This document shows positions 16,277 to 24,935 of a stretch of DNA of 40,143 nucleotides, in pieces (the stretch's first letter is position 1; each line of letters starts with the position of its first letter). The stretch lies in contig JAGYNC010000002.1 in NCBI GenBank assembly GCA_018400135.1, forward strand, positions 1 to 40,143. The letters are read 5' to 3'. Made by a program: the position numbers and the translations under genes. This DNA is from Victivallaceae bacterium. Its GTDB lineage: Bacteria; Verrucomicrobiota; Lentisphaeria; Victivallales; Victivallaceae. Under the pieces are notes generated by a model that saw only the letters and a list, made by a program, of their open reading frames with translations, was not told the origin of the DNA and searched no databases.

Positions 16277-16909
16277 ATGTTTGCATCCCTGGGGAGATTT
16301 AAAATTATTCCGGTGTTGAAAACCAGAGAAATCAGCTCTGACGATGCCCTCAGGGTATGCGAGGCTTTGCAGACTGCCGGACTTCCGGTACTGGAGGTGA
16401 ATTTTCGCCGCCACAGCGACAGCCTGGCAATCCGTGCCATCACCAGAGAATTTCCGGATTTTCTGGTTGGTGTCGGCGGTATTCTCAACCGTGACCAGTT
16501 GTTGCGTGCCGCTGATTGTAAGGCAAAATTCGCGGTAGCTCCGGGATTCAATCTTGAAACCGTGCAGGTTGCCAACAAAAAGAAGATTCCCTTTGCTCCG
16601 GGCGCTGCAACACCGGGCGATATTGAGAACATTCTACTTAACGGGATAGTCGACTTTCAGTTTTTTCCGGCAGAGGCATTGGGTGGAGTTGAATACCTTA
16701 AAGCGATTCTCGAACCTTTTGAACATCTGCCAATCGATGTTTTTCCGAAAGGGGGAATTAAACTTGAGCAACTATCTTCCTACCTTGAACTGCCACAAAT
16801 TACTGCGGTGAATCTTGATTGCATTCTTCTTCCGGAATATTTGGCCAATCGACAATGGGAAAAAATTACCGAGGCCGCTAAACATGCCCTCCACCTGGTG
16901 TTGAAATAA
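16277..16909 (+). CDS. KDPG/KHG aldolase-like protein lacking the Schiff-base lysine
   Basis: The 210-residue protein has the fold and motif order of the Eda family, which cleaves 2-keto-3-deoxy-6-phosphogluconate or 4-hydroxy-2-oxoglutarate. It shows IIPVLKTREIS, GLPVLEVNFRR (equivalent of the catalytic Glu, here Glu40), FLVGVGGILN, KFAVAPGFN, IPFAPGAATPGDI and DFFPAE-type and PKGGI segments. The lysine that forms the Schiff base in the family, in FKFFPA, is Gln128 here (FQFFPA, codon CAG at 16658-16660). The usual PTGGI is PKGGI, and the C-terminal GGSW phosphate loop is NLDCI. It probably cannot run the class I aldolase reaction unless another lysine substitutes. It heads an operon with the release-factor-like, kinase and Lol genes. 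Family membership is sure; activity is doubtful. Confidence 0.85.
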   Translation: MFASLGRFKIIPVLKTREISSDDALRVCEALQTAGLPVLEVNFRRHSDSLAIRAITREFPDFLVGVGGILNRDQLLRAADCKAKFAVAPGFNLETVQVANKKKIPFAPGAATPGDIENILLNGIVDFQFFPAEALGGVEYLKAILEPFEHLPIDVFPKGGIKLEQLSSYLELPQITAVNLDCILLPEYLANRQWEKITEAAKHALHLVLK

Positions 16910-16950
16910 CCAACTCGGATAAGGAGGGCGTTATCGACACGATTTTCACA

Positions 16951-17436
16951 TTGTCTAATGATCGTGATAACTGGCTGAAGTTGAGCAATGAAAATTTACT
17001 CCGGCAATGCGAGATCAGCTACGTTATAGGTTCCGGAACCGGCGGACAAAAACGCAATAAAACCTCAAACGCGGTTCGGATAAAGCACTTGCCCAGTGGA
17101 ATAACAGTAACTGACTGCGAAACTCGGAGTCAGTCGCATAACCGCAACCGGGCTATCGAAAAACTTCGATTGCAACTGGCTTTCAAATTTCGCAGCACAC
17201 CGGATCGCTGCTTCCTATGGCGCAAAATTGCGGTTTCACATCCGGACTATCCGCTGTTTATTGCCAAACTATTGGACGTATTGTACGCATCAGGTTTTAA
17301 AACCAGCACGACAGCAGAAACATTGCAAATTAGTACCGGCATGCTGATTAAAACGTTAGGGCGCGACCCGGCACTCTGGCAATTAGTGAACCGTTGCCGG
17401 GAACAACTGGAGCTTGGCACTTTAAAAAAACGGTAA
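16951..17436 (+). CDS. GGQ-domain peptide chain release factor-like protein
   Basis: The protein consists of the RF-1 catalytic domain alone: IGSGTGGQKRNKTSNAV with the GGQ that triggers peptidyl-tRNA hydrolysis, then RSQSHNRNRAIEKLR. The codon-recognition domains of RF1/RF2 are absent, so it is more like ribosome-rescue factors (ArfB, PrfH, or the C12orf65 type). The last 75 residues (from about HPDYPLFIAKLLDVLY) are a helical extension unlike the short basic tail of ArfB. The start is uncertain: the frame has TTG at 16951, but a strong AAGGAGG at 16921-16927 fits a start at ATC 16933 or ATT 16942, both rare codons. The kinase gene begins four bases after its stop. Confidence 0.82.
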   Translation: MSNDRDNWLKLSNENLLRQCEISYVIGSGTGGQKRNKTSNAVRIKHLPSGITVTDCETRSQSHNRNRAIEKLRLQLAFKFRSTPDRCFLWRKIAVSHPDYPLFIAKLLDVLYASGFKTSTTAETLQISTGMLIKTLGRDPALWQLVNRCREQLELGTLKKR

Positions 17437-17440
17437 TAAA

Positions 17441-18586
17441 ATGCAAAAAAATATCAATAAAATGAGCTGTTTCGCTCCGTCAGAAAGGGTGCCTGCTGCC
17501 GAAATAGACACCGCCGCAAAGTTATTCGAAAGCGATGAACTGGTTGCCAAAATGACCGATGCCATCCCGAACCCGATTGTAATATTAAATGATTGCAGAC
17601 AGACTGTCTATGCCAATAAGAACATGCTTGCCATGATTGGAACCGATAGTTTGAATGCGATTAAAGGCAAGCGACCTGGTGAGATTATCAACTGTGTACA
17701 CGCGGATAATACATGCGGGGGTTGTGGAACATCTGAATTCTGCAGGGAATGCGGTGCCGTCAATGCCATTCTGGAATCTCAGCTCGAAAACCGGCAGTCT
17801 GTTCGTGAATGTCGCGTTTTGACCAAAGATAACTCGGCATTTACTGTCGCTGTCTGGGCTACACCGTTTGAATATGCCGGAACTGACTTCACTATTTTCG
17901 CGCTGGCGGATATCAGCGGAGAAAAGCGGCGTGCCAGCATTGAAAGAACACTCTTCCATGACATTCTTAATACCATTGGCGGCATTTCCGGCCTGGCCAA
18001 TCTGCTGCTGGAGACTGATGACGTAGTGGAAGTTAAAGAACTGGCGCAAACCATCTATCAGGCAAGTGATGAAATAATCGAAAACATCCGATCACATCGT
18101 CAGTTGGCAGCGGCGGAGCATAAAGTGCTTGAGCTGACCGAATCAGAACAGGATGTGTTGTCTCTGCTTAAAGAGGTGGTCAGTCTCTACCGGGGACACG
18201 ATTTGGCACGCGGCAAAAACATTGTCATCAATGATTTTGTTGAAGGCATAAAAATCATAACCGATGCCGCATTAGCCAAGCGAGTACTCGGCAATATGAT
18301 TAAGAACGCCATTGAAGCAACGCCGAAAGGCGGGACGGTTACAGTCAGCCTCCGTTACCAAAAAGGTGAAGTTGAATTTTCTGTCCATAATGCATCCGTT
18401 ATTCCCAAAGATATCCAGTTGCAAATGTTTCAGCGTTCATTCTCTACTAAAGCGTCTGACCGCGGCATCGGCACCTACAGTATGAAGCTATTAGGCGAAA
18501 ACTACCTGCGCGGCAAAGTCTGGTTTGAAAGCAGTGACAGAGCCGGTACGGTATTTTACTTCAAGCTGCCACAGCTAAACACCTGA
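17441..18586 (+). CDS. PAS-domain sensor histidine kinase with cysteine cluster
   Basis: This 381-residue soluble kinase has an N-terminal PAS domain (about 35-160) interrupted by a cluster of five cysteines, C85, C92, C95, C101 and C104 (CGGCGTSEFCRECG). Such a cluster is suited to binding zinc or an iron-sulfur centre. The phospho-acceptor box is FHDILNTIGGISGLANLL with His173. The ATPase domain has NMIKNAIEATPKGG (N box), a degenerate G1 and DRGIGTYSMKLLGENY (G2), with a final GTVFYFKLP. No transmembrane helix is seen, so it senses a cytoplasmic signal, perhaps redox or metal. No response regulator is encoded nearby, so it is an orphan. It lies 4 bases after the release-factor-like gene and 8 bases before lolC/E. 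Confidence 0.87.
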   Translation: MQKNINKMSCFAPSERVPAAEIDTAAKLFESDELVAKMTDAIPNPIVILNDCRQTVYANKNMLAMIGTDSLNAIKGKRPGEIINCVHADNTCGGCGTSEFCRECGAVNAILESQLENRQSVRECRVLTKDNSAFTVAVWATPFEYAGTDFTIFALADISGEKRRASIERTLFHDILNTIGGISGLANLLLETDDVVEVKELAQTIYQASDEIIENIRSHRQLAAAEHKVLELTESEQDVLSLLKEVVSLYRGHDLARGKNIVINDFVEGIKIITDAALAKRVLGNMIKNAIEATPKGGTVTVSLRYQKGEVEFSVHNASVIPKDIQLQMFQRSFSTKASDRGIGTYSMKLLGENYLRGKVWFESSDRAGTVFYFKLPQLNT

Positions 18587-18594
18587 GAACAAAG

Positions 18595-19869
18595 ATGAAT
18601 TTAAATTTGAGTACTGAATTTTTTCTTGCCCGCCGCTATTTACGTCCGAAGCGAAACGCGGTATCGGTTATCACCTGCATCTCGGTCGTCGGGGTGACAC
18701 TGGGCGTGGCAGTGCTGATCGTCGTGCTGGCGGTAATGACCGGATTCACGGATTTGATGAAAGATAAATTACTTGAAACCCGCGCCCACCTGCATGTTTA
18801 TTCCCGCTATGGCTCAAACATAACCCGTCCTGAAGACGTTATTACCGTACTTAAGGAAGAAGGTGTCAGAGGAGCCGCGGTAGTAAACTATCCGGTGCTG
18901 TTACAGATAGGCGGACAATTTATTCCCAAAAACATCTTCGGGGTCAGGCGTAGCGACATTGAAAAACAGATGAATATTGATCAGGTAATCGAAGATGGCA
19001 AATTCAGTCTCGGGCCGGGCGAAGTGGTTATCAGTACCCAGATCGCCAACGATCTGCGGATGCGGGTTGGCGACAAACTGCTGATTCACGCCCCCGGACG
19101 ACTTGCCGATCTGGTAAAAGTCAAACAGGACGGCGGCGTCGAATTAACTCAGCCAGAGCAAGTCTATCTGCCCGATGAATTCCGGATTACCGGATGTTAT
19201 TCCTTCGGCAAATATGATTTTGACAAAAACATCATTTTCGTTGGACTGGAAGATGCCGATGAACTCTTCGGACTTCCCTGGGGCGCAGCCAATGTTATTT
19301 ACGGCTGGACAGACGATCCTTTTTCCGTGGAAAAAATCGCTGCCGGGCTGAAAAAAAAACTGCCGTTGATGCAGATTATGACCTGGAAACAACTTAACCA
19401 GCAGCTACTGGGAGTACTTAATGTGGAAAAAAACATGATGTTCTTCCTGCTGGTTTTTATTGTGCTGGTGGCCGCGTTCAGCATCACCAATACCCTTATC
19501 ACCGTGGTTTACCAGAAAACCCGTGAAATCGGCCTGTTAAAGGCACTCGGTGCCTCATCCGCCATGGTAATGCGAATTTTTATTTTACAAGGGCTGCTGG
19601 TGGGAATTATCGGCAGCGTATGCGGTACCCTGCTCGGTTCAGCTGTGGTTTATTGGCGCAACGATCTAATGGGAATAGTCGCGAAAATCACCGGCCAGCC
19701 GTTATTTCCCAAAGAGTTTTATTATTTCAATGAACTGCCGGCACATATAGTAACCGGCGATATTATCTTTATTGTCACAACTTCTATTTTGCTTTGTACG
19801 CTCGGCGGCATCATTCCTGCCTGGCGTGCGGCAAAACTCGATCCAGCCAAGGCATTGCGTTATGAGTGA
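18595..19869 (+). CDS. lolC: LolC/LolE-type lipoprotein-releasing permease
   Basis: This is the membrane subunit of the ABC machine that extracts lipoproteins from the inner membrane and passes them to LolA. The 424-residue protein has the family start ARRYLRPKRNAVSVITCISVVGVTLG, helix 1 at about 27-50, a large periplasmic domain to about residue 275, and three C-terminal helices in the FtsX domain, including KTREIGLLKALGASSAMVM and a final [21 protein letters not shown]. The stop overlaps the lolD start by eight bases, so the pair is translationally coupled. Only one permease gene is present, as in organisms with a single LolF-like homodimer; LolC or LolE naming cannot be separated by eye. 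Confidence 0.9.
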   Translation: MNLNLSTEFFLARRYLRPKRNAVSVITCISVVGVTLGVAVLIVVLAVMTGFTDLMKDKLLETRAHLHVYSRYGSNITRPEDVITVLKEEGVRGAAVVNYPVLLQIGGQFIPKNIFGVRRSDIEKQMNIDQVIEDGKFSLGPGEVVISTQIANDLRMRVGDKLLIHAPGRLADLVKVKQDGGVELTQPEQVYLPDEFRITGCYSFGKYDFDKNIIFVGLEDADELFGLPWGAANVIYGWTDDPFSVEKIAAGLKKKLPLMQIMTWKQLNQQLLGVLNVEKNMMFFLLVFIVLVAAFSITNTLITVVYQKTREIGLLKALGASSAMVMRIFILQGLLVGIIGSVCGTLLGSAVVYWRNDLMGIVAKITGQPLFPKEFYYFNELPAHIVTGDIIFIVTTSILLCTLGGIIPAWRAAKLDPAKALRYE

Positions 19870-20569
19870 AACAACGCCAAAAAAACCACAAACAGAAAAC
19901 TATCTTCGGGCATCCGGAATATTTAAGTCCTACTCTATCGGCAGAAAAAAAATTGAAGTGCTTCAGGGCGTTGATTTGACTGTTTCGAAGGGAAGTTGGC
20001 TGACGCTACTCGGAGCGTCCGGCAGCGGTAAAACCACGCTGTTAAACCTGCTTGGCACGCTTGAATATCCTGATCAGGGACACATTAAGCTCGGGGACGC
20101 TGACTACGCGAAACTTTCATCGGGACAATCTAATCGTTTTCGCAACCATCGCATCGGTTTCATCTTTCAAGTTTCCCAGATGCTGCCGGAACTGACGGTG
20201 CTGGAAAACGTCTGCCTGCCGGCAATGTTGTATGGAACTCGTGCCGAAGAATATCTGGAACGCGCGACCGCGTTGCTGGATCGGGTCGGACTGAAACACC
20301 GCGTTAAACATCGGCCTACCGAACTGTCGGGCGGCGAACAGCAGCGGGCAGCCATCGCACGCGCTCTGATTAATAGCCCCGAACTAATCCTCGCCGATGA
20401 ACCGACCGGCAATCTCGACTCCAAAACCGGCGAGGGAATTCTGGAGATATTCGAACAACTTCACGCGGCACGCAACGGACATACCATCGTGATGATTACC
20501 CACAATCAAAAAATCGCTGAATTAGCCGATGAAATCGCCGTGCTTGAAGACGGGGTTGTCAACCGTTGA
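19862..20569 (+). CDS. lolD: lipoprotein-releasing ABC transporter ATPase
   Basis: This ATPase drives the Lol release complex. ATG 19862 lies within the end of the permease gene and starts a 235-residue protein of normal length. It has Walker [14 protein letters not shown]-loop [23 protein letters not shown] signature [15 protein letters not shown], Walker [13 protein letters not shown] and the H-loop MITHN. The [14 protein letters not shown] segment is typical of LolD and the MacB-like subfamily. It is the last gene of the operon; a hairpin follows 108 bases downstream. Confidence 0.94.
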   Translation: MSETTPKKPQTENYLRASGIFKSYSIGRKKIEVLQGVDLTVSKGSWLTLLGASGSGKTTLLNLLGTLEYPDQGHIKLGDADYAKLSSGQSNRFRNHRIGFIFQVSQMLPELTVLENVCLPAMLYGTRAEEYLERATALLDRVGLKHRVKHRPTELSGGEQQRAAIARALINSPELILADEPTGNLDSKTGEGILEIFEQLHAARNGHTIVMITHNQKIAELADEIAVLEDGVVNR

Positions 20570-20677
20570 TCACCTAATTGGCGGAAAAATCAACTGTCAA
20601 TCTTGTAGCGGTTTTCCGTATGGGAAATATACGGACAGCGTTCTTGGAGGAACTGACTTCCGGTCGTCCGAAAAGTA

Positions 20678-20704
20678 GTGCCGGGTTTAACCTTAAACCG
20701 GCAC
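20678..20704 (+). terminator. strong hairpin after lolD, possible terminator
   Basis: GTGCCGGGTTTAA and TTAAACCGGCAC pair over 12 bp with one bulged G, closing a two-base loop. No T-run follows, so termination would not be of the standard intrinsic type. Apart from this hairpin and the promoter listed next, the 468-base gap 20570-21037 shows no gene I can support; it is AT-rich in its second half. Confidence 0.4.
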
Positions 20705-20973
20705 ATTATGGAAAATCGCAGCGAAAGGCTAAGTTTGCGACTACTTGGAGAGTCCTGATTGTGGCAACATAATTTTTATTCCACATTATTCTTCGTCCAG
20801 ACATATTTAATTTTTCCAATTACCAAATTATCAAGTACAGGATCATACCTTATGAGAGTTTAGTTACCCTTGAAGGTATAACCCTTCCACCAGCAAAGTA
20901 GGTATTAATGCAATAAAAATGCCAAACAACTATTACAAACATTGCAAAATTAAAAAAAAATTAGTTTTTACTA

Positions 20974-21003
20974 TTGACAAATGTTTATCTAAGTGTATTA
21001 TTA
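20974..21003 (+). promoter_or_regulatory. promoter of the glycan-locus regulator with overlapping dyad
   Basis: TTGACA (20974-20979), 16 bases, TATTAT (20996-21001), 36 bases before ATG 21038. TCTAA at 20988 and TTAGA at 21001 form an inverted repeat with an 8-base spacer over the -10 element, flanked further out by ATGTT and AACAT. This suggests autoregulation by the GntR/LacI protein; that part is inference. Confidence 0.55.
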
Positions 21004-21037
21004 GACATAGGTGAACATATTATAAGGAAAGATCATC

Positions 21038-22132
21038 ATGCTGAGTAATATAAAAATTAACAAATCGGATTATGAACCGATTTATATACAAATAACCAAA
21101 AAGCTTCGGAAACAGATTTTGTCTGGAGAACTACCGGACGGCATCCAGTTGCCGTCGGAGCCAGAATTGGCAAAAATATTTTGTGCTAATCGTTTGACGT
21201 TACGTAAAAGCTTAAAACTACTTAGCAATCAACGTTTAATTGTTCAAAACAAGGGACGAGGAACTTTTGTAACTTACGCCCCCAGAAAAAAATATCGCAT
21301 AGGTCTCAATTTCTCGGTGGAGGGAACCGATAAAGATTTCTTCGCGCTTAGAGTTCTCAATGGACTGGTCTATGCATTGCAGAATTTTTTTAATAGCGAG
21401 CTTGTTTTGTTGAATATTCATGATCCTCAAAAGTCATCTATTATGCAGGCTTATAATGAACTGAACTGTGATGGTTTGATCATTGTTGGCATAAATAACA
21501 AAGATGTTGAGGAAGTATGTTCTTCTGAGTTTGACAAGATTCCAGTAGTGGTTATATGTGGTGATAAAGAAATACCTGGGAATGTCAATCACGTGTGTAT
21601 CAACCCCAGCAGCGAGGGGATAACAACTGCGGTTGAACATCTTTTTGAACTTGGACACCGTAAAATTCTGTTTATGTCCACCGCTCCAGATACGCCAGAC
21701 CTTAAAAGGCGTAATGCCGAATATAAACAGGCTATGGAAAATTTAGGTACTGCGGAGACTTCAGAAGCAATTGAAATTACCGATGTTGATTCATGGTATG
21801 ATGCGTCTCGCAATATAATACGGGAAAAATGCATGAGCAATGGCCGCCCAACCGCAATTGTTTGCTCGGGAAGAGTATTTGCTTATGGGGCCTGGCAAGG
21901 GATCATGGAGGCAGGACTTAGAATTCCTGAAGATATATCAATAATCGGTATTGGTTGCGAGGAAGATGCCAATCCGCATTTGAGCACAATAAATGTGGAA
22001 GTTTTTAAGATGGCGGAGCTTGCGGGCGAAAAAGTAATAGATTTGCTTGAGCATCGCAATATCCCCCAAAAAAATATTTATTTTGAACCGGTCATGATTA
22101 ACCGGGGCAGTTGTAAAAGCGTCAAATTTTGA
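21038..22132 (+). CDS. GntR-type HTH / LacI-type sugar-binding transcriptional regulator
   Basis: The 364-residue protein joins a GntR winged helix (residues about 14-78: PIYIQITKKLRKQILSG, LPSEPELAKIFCANRLTLRKSLKLL, GRGTFV) to a LacI/PurR-type periplasmic-binding-protein domain (about 88-360). The latter contains GHRKILFMSTAPD, RPTAIVCSGRVFAYGAWQGI and PEDISIIGIGCEEDANPHLSTI. This is the AraR-like chimera arrangement found in many sugar regulators, where a sugar releases or alters DNA binding. It is the first gene of the accessory glycan locus and 22 bases upstream of the DUF4434 gene, so it probably controls the locus and itself. AAGGAAAG lies ahead of the start. The inducer is unknown. Confidence 0.9.
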   Translation: MLSNIKINKSDYEPIYIQITKKLRKQILSGELPDGIQLPSEPELAKIFCANRLTLRKSLKLLSNQRLIVQNKGRGTFVTYAPRKKYRIGLNFSVEGTDKDFFALRVLNGLVYALQNFFNSELVLLNIHDPQKSSIMQAYNELNCDGLIIVGINNKDVEEVCSSEFDKIPVVVICGDKEIPGNVNHVCINPSSEGITTAVEHLFELGHRKILFMSTAPDTPDLKRRNAEYKQAMENLGTAETSEAIEITDVDSWYDASRNIIREKCMSNGRPTAIVCSGRVFAYGAWQGIMEAGLRIPEDISIIGIGCEEDANPHLSTINVEVFKMAELAGEKVIDLLEHRNIPQKNIYFEPVMINRGSCKSVKF

Positions 22133-22154
22133 AAAGGTTAAAGGAAAATAATTT

Positions 22155-23117
22155 ATGAGAATTACTGGAACTTTTGTTAACACCGTCCCTGGAGATATTC
22201 CTGCAGCGAACTGGGGCTACGAAGAATGGGATCGTGAACTTGAATTAATGAAGCGAATAGGAATAGATACCTTAATTTTATTGCGAACCGGTTGGAAAGA
22301 ATGGCTTTGTTATCCTTCAAAATATCTACAGGCCAAGATGGATTGTTTTGAGTCGTTATATGACTATCTGAAAATGTATTTGTCGCTGTGTGAAAAACAT
22401 GGACTAAGGCTTTTTGTTGGCACTTACAATTCAAACCATGACTGGCTGAGTGCTTCTTACGATGTTGACTATGAGGCTGAAATTATTATGAAATCAGCTA
22501 AAGAGATGTGGGACAACTATGGTTCCAGTCCAGCATTTGGCGGTTGGTACATGACACAAGAGATATCACGAAAAGAATCATTTAGAGTGATTGAACTTTG
22601 GCAAAAAGTGGCGCCGTATTGTAAAGAAATTTCCAATGGCTTGCCGATTTTAATATCTCCCGGAATGGCTGGGGTCAAGTCAGGCAATGTACATCCTAGA
22701 ATGGCGGTAACTCTGGAGGAACACCGTTCTGACTGGGATTGGATTTTTGGGCAGATTTCCGGCATAGTGGATATCGTGGCTTTTCAAGATGGACATGTAA
22801 GTTTTAAAGAGCTGGAAAACTTCCTGGCAATAAATAGTGAACTTGCAGCGAAACATGGTATCGAATGCTGGACTAACGCAGAATCATTCAGCCGGGATAT
22901 CGGTTCTACGAACTTCCCGCCAATTGCTTGGGAAAAACTAATTATGAAACTAGAGGCGGCAAAACGTACCGGACACAGCAAAGCAATAACTTATGAGTTC
23001 ACTCCTTTCATGAGCCCCAATGGAAATTATCCGGCTGGCAAATATCTTTTGGAAAGGTATTGCGAATATTACGAAATTCTTTATAAAAACAAAGTACAAG
23101 AAAAAGAGATGGCATAA
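22155..23117 (+). CDS. DUF4434-like TIM-barrel protein, putative glycosidase
   Basis: This 320-residue protein has no signal peptide and resembles the DUF4434 family, TIM-barrel proteins often found beside glycosidases. Features are the opening ITGTFVNTVPGDIPAANW with EEWDRELELMKRIGIDTLIL, the barrel strand FGGWYMTQEISRKE with a conserved acid, and IVDIVAFQDGHVSF, the family's usual QDG segment. Acidic residues at Glu in QEIS and in AESFSRD are candidates for catalysis, but no mechanism is established for the family. AAAGGA precedes ATG 22155. It lies directly behind the regulator gene, which suggests it acts on the locus substrate inside the cell. Confidence 0.72.
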   Translation: MRITGTFVNTVPGDIPAANWGYEEWDRELELMKRIGIDTLILLRTGWKEWLCYPSKYLQAKMDCFESLYDYLKMYLSLCEKHGLRLFVGTYNSNHDWLSASYDVDYEAEIIMKSAKEMWDNYGSSPAFGGWYMTQEISRKESFRVIELWQKVAPYCKEISNGLPILISPGMAGVKSGNVHPRMAVTLEEHRSDWDWIFGQISGIVDIVAFQDGHVSFKELENFLAINSELAAKHGIECWTNAESFSRDIGSTNFPPIAWEKLIMKLEAAKRTGHSKAITYEFTPFMSPNGNYPAGKYLLERYCEYYEILYKNKVQEKEMA

Positions 23118-23254
23118 AGTGAAAAATCACGCTATTTAAATGTGTAATTCAAGTAAGGTAACACCATGCTGCTCGACCGACAGGTCTGAAACCGGCAATG
23201 GCGTTAAAGTTAAAAAAATGGGAAACTCATACTTTTATGAGAAAGGAGGTTAAG

Positions 23255-24070
23255 ATGTTTCAACATTATTATGTGGATCATCTAAGGTCATCAAGTCAGG
23301 TTCGAGTAGAAATCAGTGTGAAGAACCAGAACAAAGTTAGAGGGGTGAAGAATGTCAACAATGAAGCGGAATGGCAAAACTTCAAGCATGATTTGGTCGG
23401 CGAGAAGAAGTCGACAAGGAGTAAGTTGTTGTGGCTTAGGGGTTTTACCTTAATCGAACTCCTCGTAACTATAGCCATTATAGCTATCCTGGCCGCAATG
23501 CTACTTCCCGCCCTGAATAAAGTCAGAGATATGGCGAAAGGCACATATTGTATCAACAATGAAAAACAAATAGCCAATTACATGCGCTTTTATGCAGACG
23601 ATAACGATGATTTCATTCCACATTATTATGCATCAAGCGCTCCAAAGGAATGGTGGCGCTCGCTAGGTTATCACTATATGGGACTTGCCCCAAATGCCGC
23701 TCCGGCCAAGGTTTTTTCATGCCCTGCAGCAAAACCACCTTACTACGGTTGGGGTGGGGGCTGGCTTGCAACCGATAATTGTTCGTATGGAATTAATTAT
23801 GCACAATTCAGCACCATTCCTCTTAAAAAGATAAAACGTCCGTCTTCGTTGGTAATGTTTACTGATATAGAAGTTACACCTGCAGGGTATTTCATATGCT
23901 ATAAACCTAGTGCCAAGGATATGGCAGGAACCAGTTATACCAAGGACTGGGGTGTTGCTAACTGGCATTCAAATCTTAGCACGAATATCGGGTGGACAGA
24001 TGGACATGTTTCGAATATGAGAGAGATAGAACTTTACAATAACAAAAACAATTACTATTTCAGCGAATAA
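23255..24070 (+). CDS. pseudopilin-like protein with N-methylation motif and long leader
   Basis: The 271-residue protein carries the prepilin motif [19 protein letters not shown] at residues 62-80, so prepilin peptidase would cut after Gly63. The C-terminal part has the DGHVSNM type ending seen in the large H-X9-DG / DUF1559-like families of Planctomycetes, Verrucomicrobia and Lentisphaerae. I chose ATG 23255 because AAAGGAGG is four bases upstream. The leader of 63 residues is very long compared with the usual 6-25. Such proteins are numerous in these phyla, often beside glycosidase genes; they may be minor pseudopilins of a secretion system for polysaccharide degradation, which is inference. 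The middle region has Trp and Tyr pairs (YYGWGGGW) and several cysteines. Confidence 0.82.
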   Translation: MFQHYYVDHLRSSSQVRVEISVKNQNKVRGVKNVNNEAEWQNFKHDLVGEKKSTRSKLLWLRGFTLIELLVTIAIIAILAAMLLPALNKVRDMAKGTYCINNEKQIANYMRFYADDNDDFIPHYYASSAPKEWWRSLGYHYMGLAPNAAPAKVFSCPAAKPPYYGWGGGWLATDNCSYGINYAQFSTIPLKKIKRPSSLVMFTDIEVTPAGYFICYKPSAKDMAGTSYTKDWGVANWHSNLSTNIGWTDGHVSNMREIELYNNKNNYYFSE

Positions 24071-24167
24071 AATTAAAAATCTTTAAGAAACCCAATTTTT
24101 TATTAGATACAATAATAAAATACGCACGGCCTAAATAGTACACATTAACTAGATCAAGGAGTTTTAC

Positions 24168-24935
24168 ATGATTAAGAATATTATTGCCATAACTATCACA
24201 AACGTAGCTTCATTACTTTTGGCAGGTATTGTTTATGGAGAGAGTGTTACATTAAATTTATCAAAAAATTGCAAAGAAGGCAATGTAGAGGTTGCTTTTG
24301 TCAATTACCCTCAGATGGAACAGGGCTTCTCTGGCAAAGGGGTAAAGGTTTTTGGTAAAAATCCTGAGAATATGGTAAAAATCACCCTTGTCAATGGGCT
24401 GCCGTCGCTTGATGGTGGTGGTATATCTTTCTGGATATCCCCTGATTGGAATGGTCGGGACGGAAAATACCACATTCTATGCACACTACATTTCCACCAG
24501 AAAGAGAAATCAGAAAGACGCATTTTGATTTATAAATATGCCAATCCAACAATAAATTCCAAAGGGTTGGGATTGCTTGCTAAATACGATGATGCTATCG
24601 ACAAAAAGCAGGGAATTATTCTAAATATGCCACAACGTAAAATAGGAGAAGATTGGAGCAAGTCAAATTGGCATTTCCTTGCTTTGTACTGGAATAAAAG
24701 TGGAACTAAGCCATTGTTAGAATTATTTGTTGATGGTGAACGAGTAGCATACAGTCATAAGGACTTTGACTTAAGTGGCGAATGTGTAATTACACTTGGC
24801 CCCGTGTGGGGCGAACCTGATGCCACGATTTTTGATCGTTTCAAAATTTACGATCATGTTTTAAGTCCTAAGGAATTAGATAAAGAGTTAGAAATTACTT
24901 TTGAAAAAATTGAAAAAATGAAGGTAAAAAAATGA
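24168..24935 (+). CDS. exported LamG/concanavalin-like domain protein
   Basis: A 255-residue protein with signal peptide (residues 1-30, ending LLAGIVYGES) and a LamG-like jelly-roll fold covering most of the rest. Strands such as GGGISFWISPDWNGRD, WHFLALYWNKSG, LLELFVDGERVAYSH and TIFDRFKIYDHVLSPKELD give the pattern of the LamG/concanavalin A-like lectin superfamily, which binds carbohydrate or other polymers. It probably binds the target glycan outside the cytoplasm. Its stop overlaps the start of the following gene by four bases (ATGA), so the two products are made together and may act together. AAGGAG precedes ATG 24168. No catalytic residues are seen. Confidence 0.75.
   Translation: MIKNIIAITITNVASLLLAGIVYGESVTLNLSKNCKEGNVEVAFVNYPQMEQGFSGKGVKVFGKNPENMVKITLVNGLPSLDGGGISFWISPDWNGRDGKYHILCTLHFHQKEKSERRILIYKYANPTINSKGLGLLAKYDDAIDKKQGIILNMPQRKIGEDWSKSNWHFLALYWNKSGTKPLLELFVDGERVAYSHKDFDLSGECVITLGPVWGEPDATIFDRFKIYDHVLSPKELDKELEITFEKIEKMKVKK

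Noticed and set aside
20578-20772. Open frame of 64 codons after lolD
   Set aside because: No ribosome binding site or family character; it spans the strong hairpin at 20678-20704.
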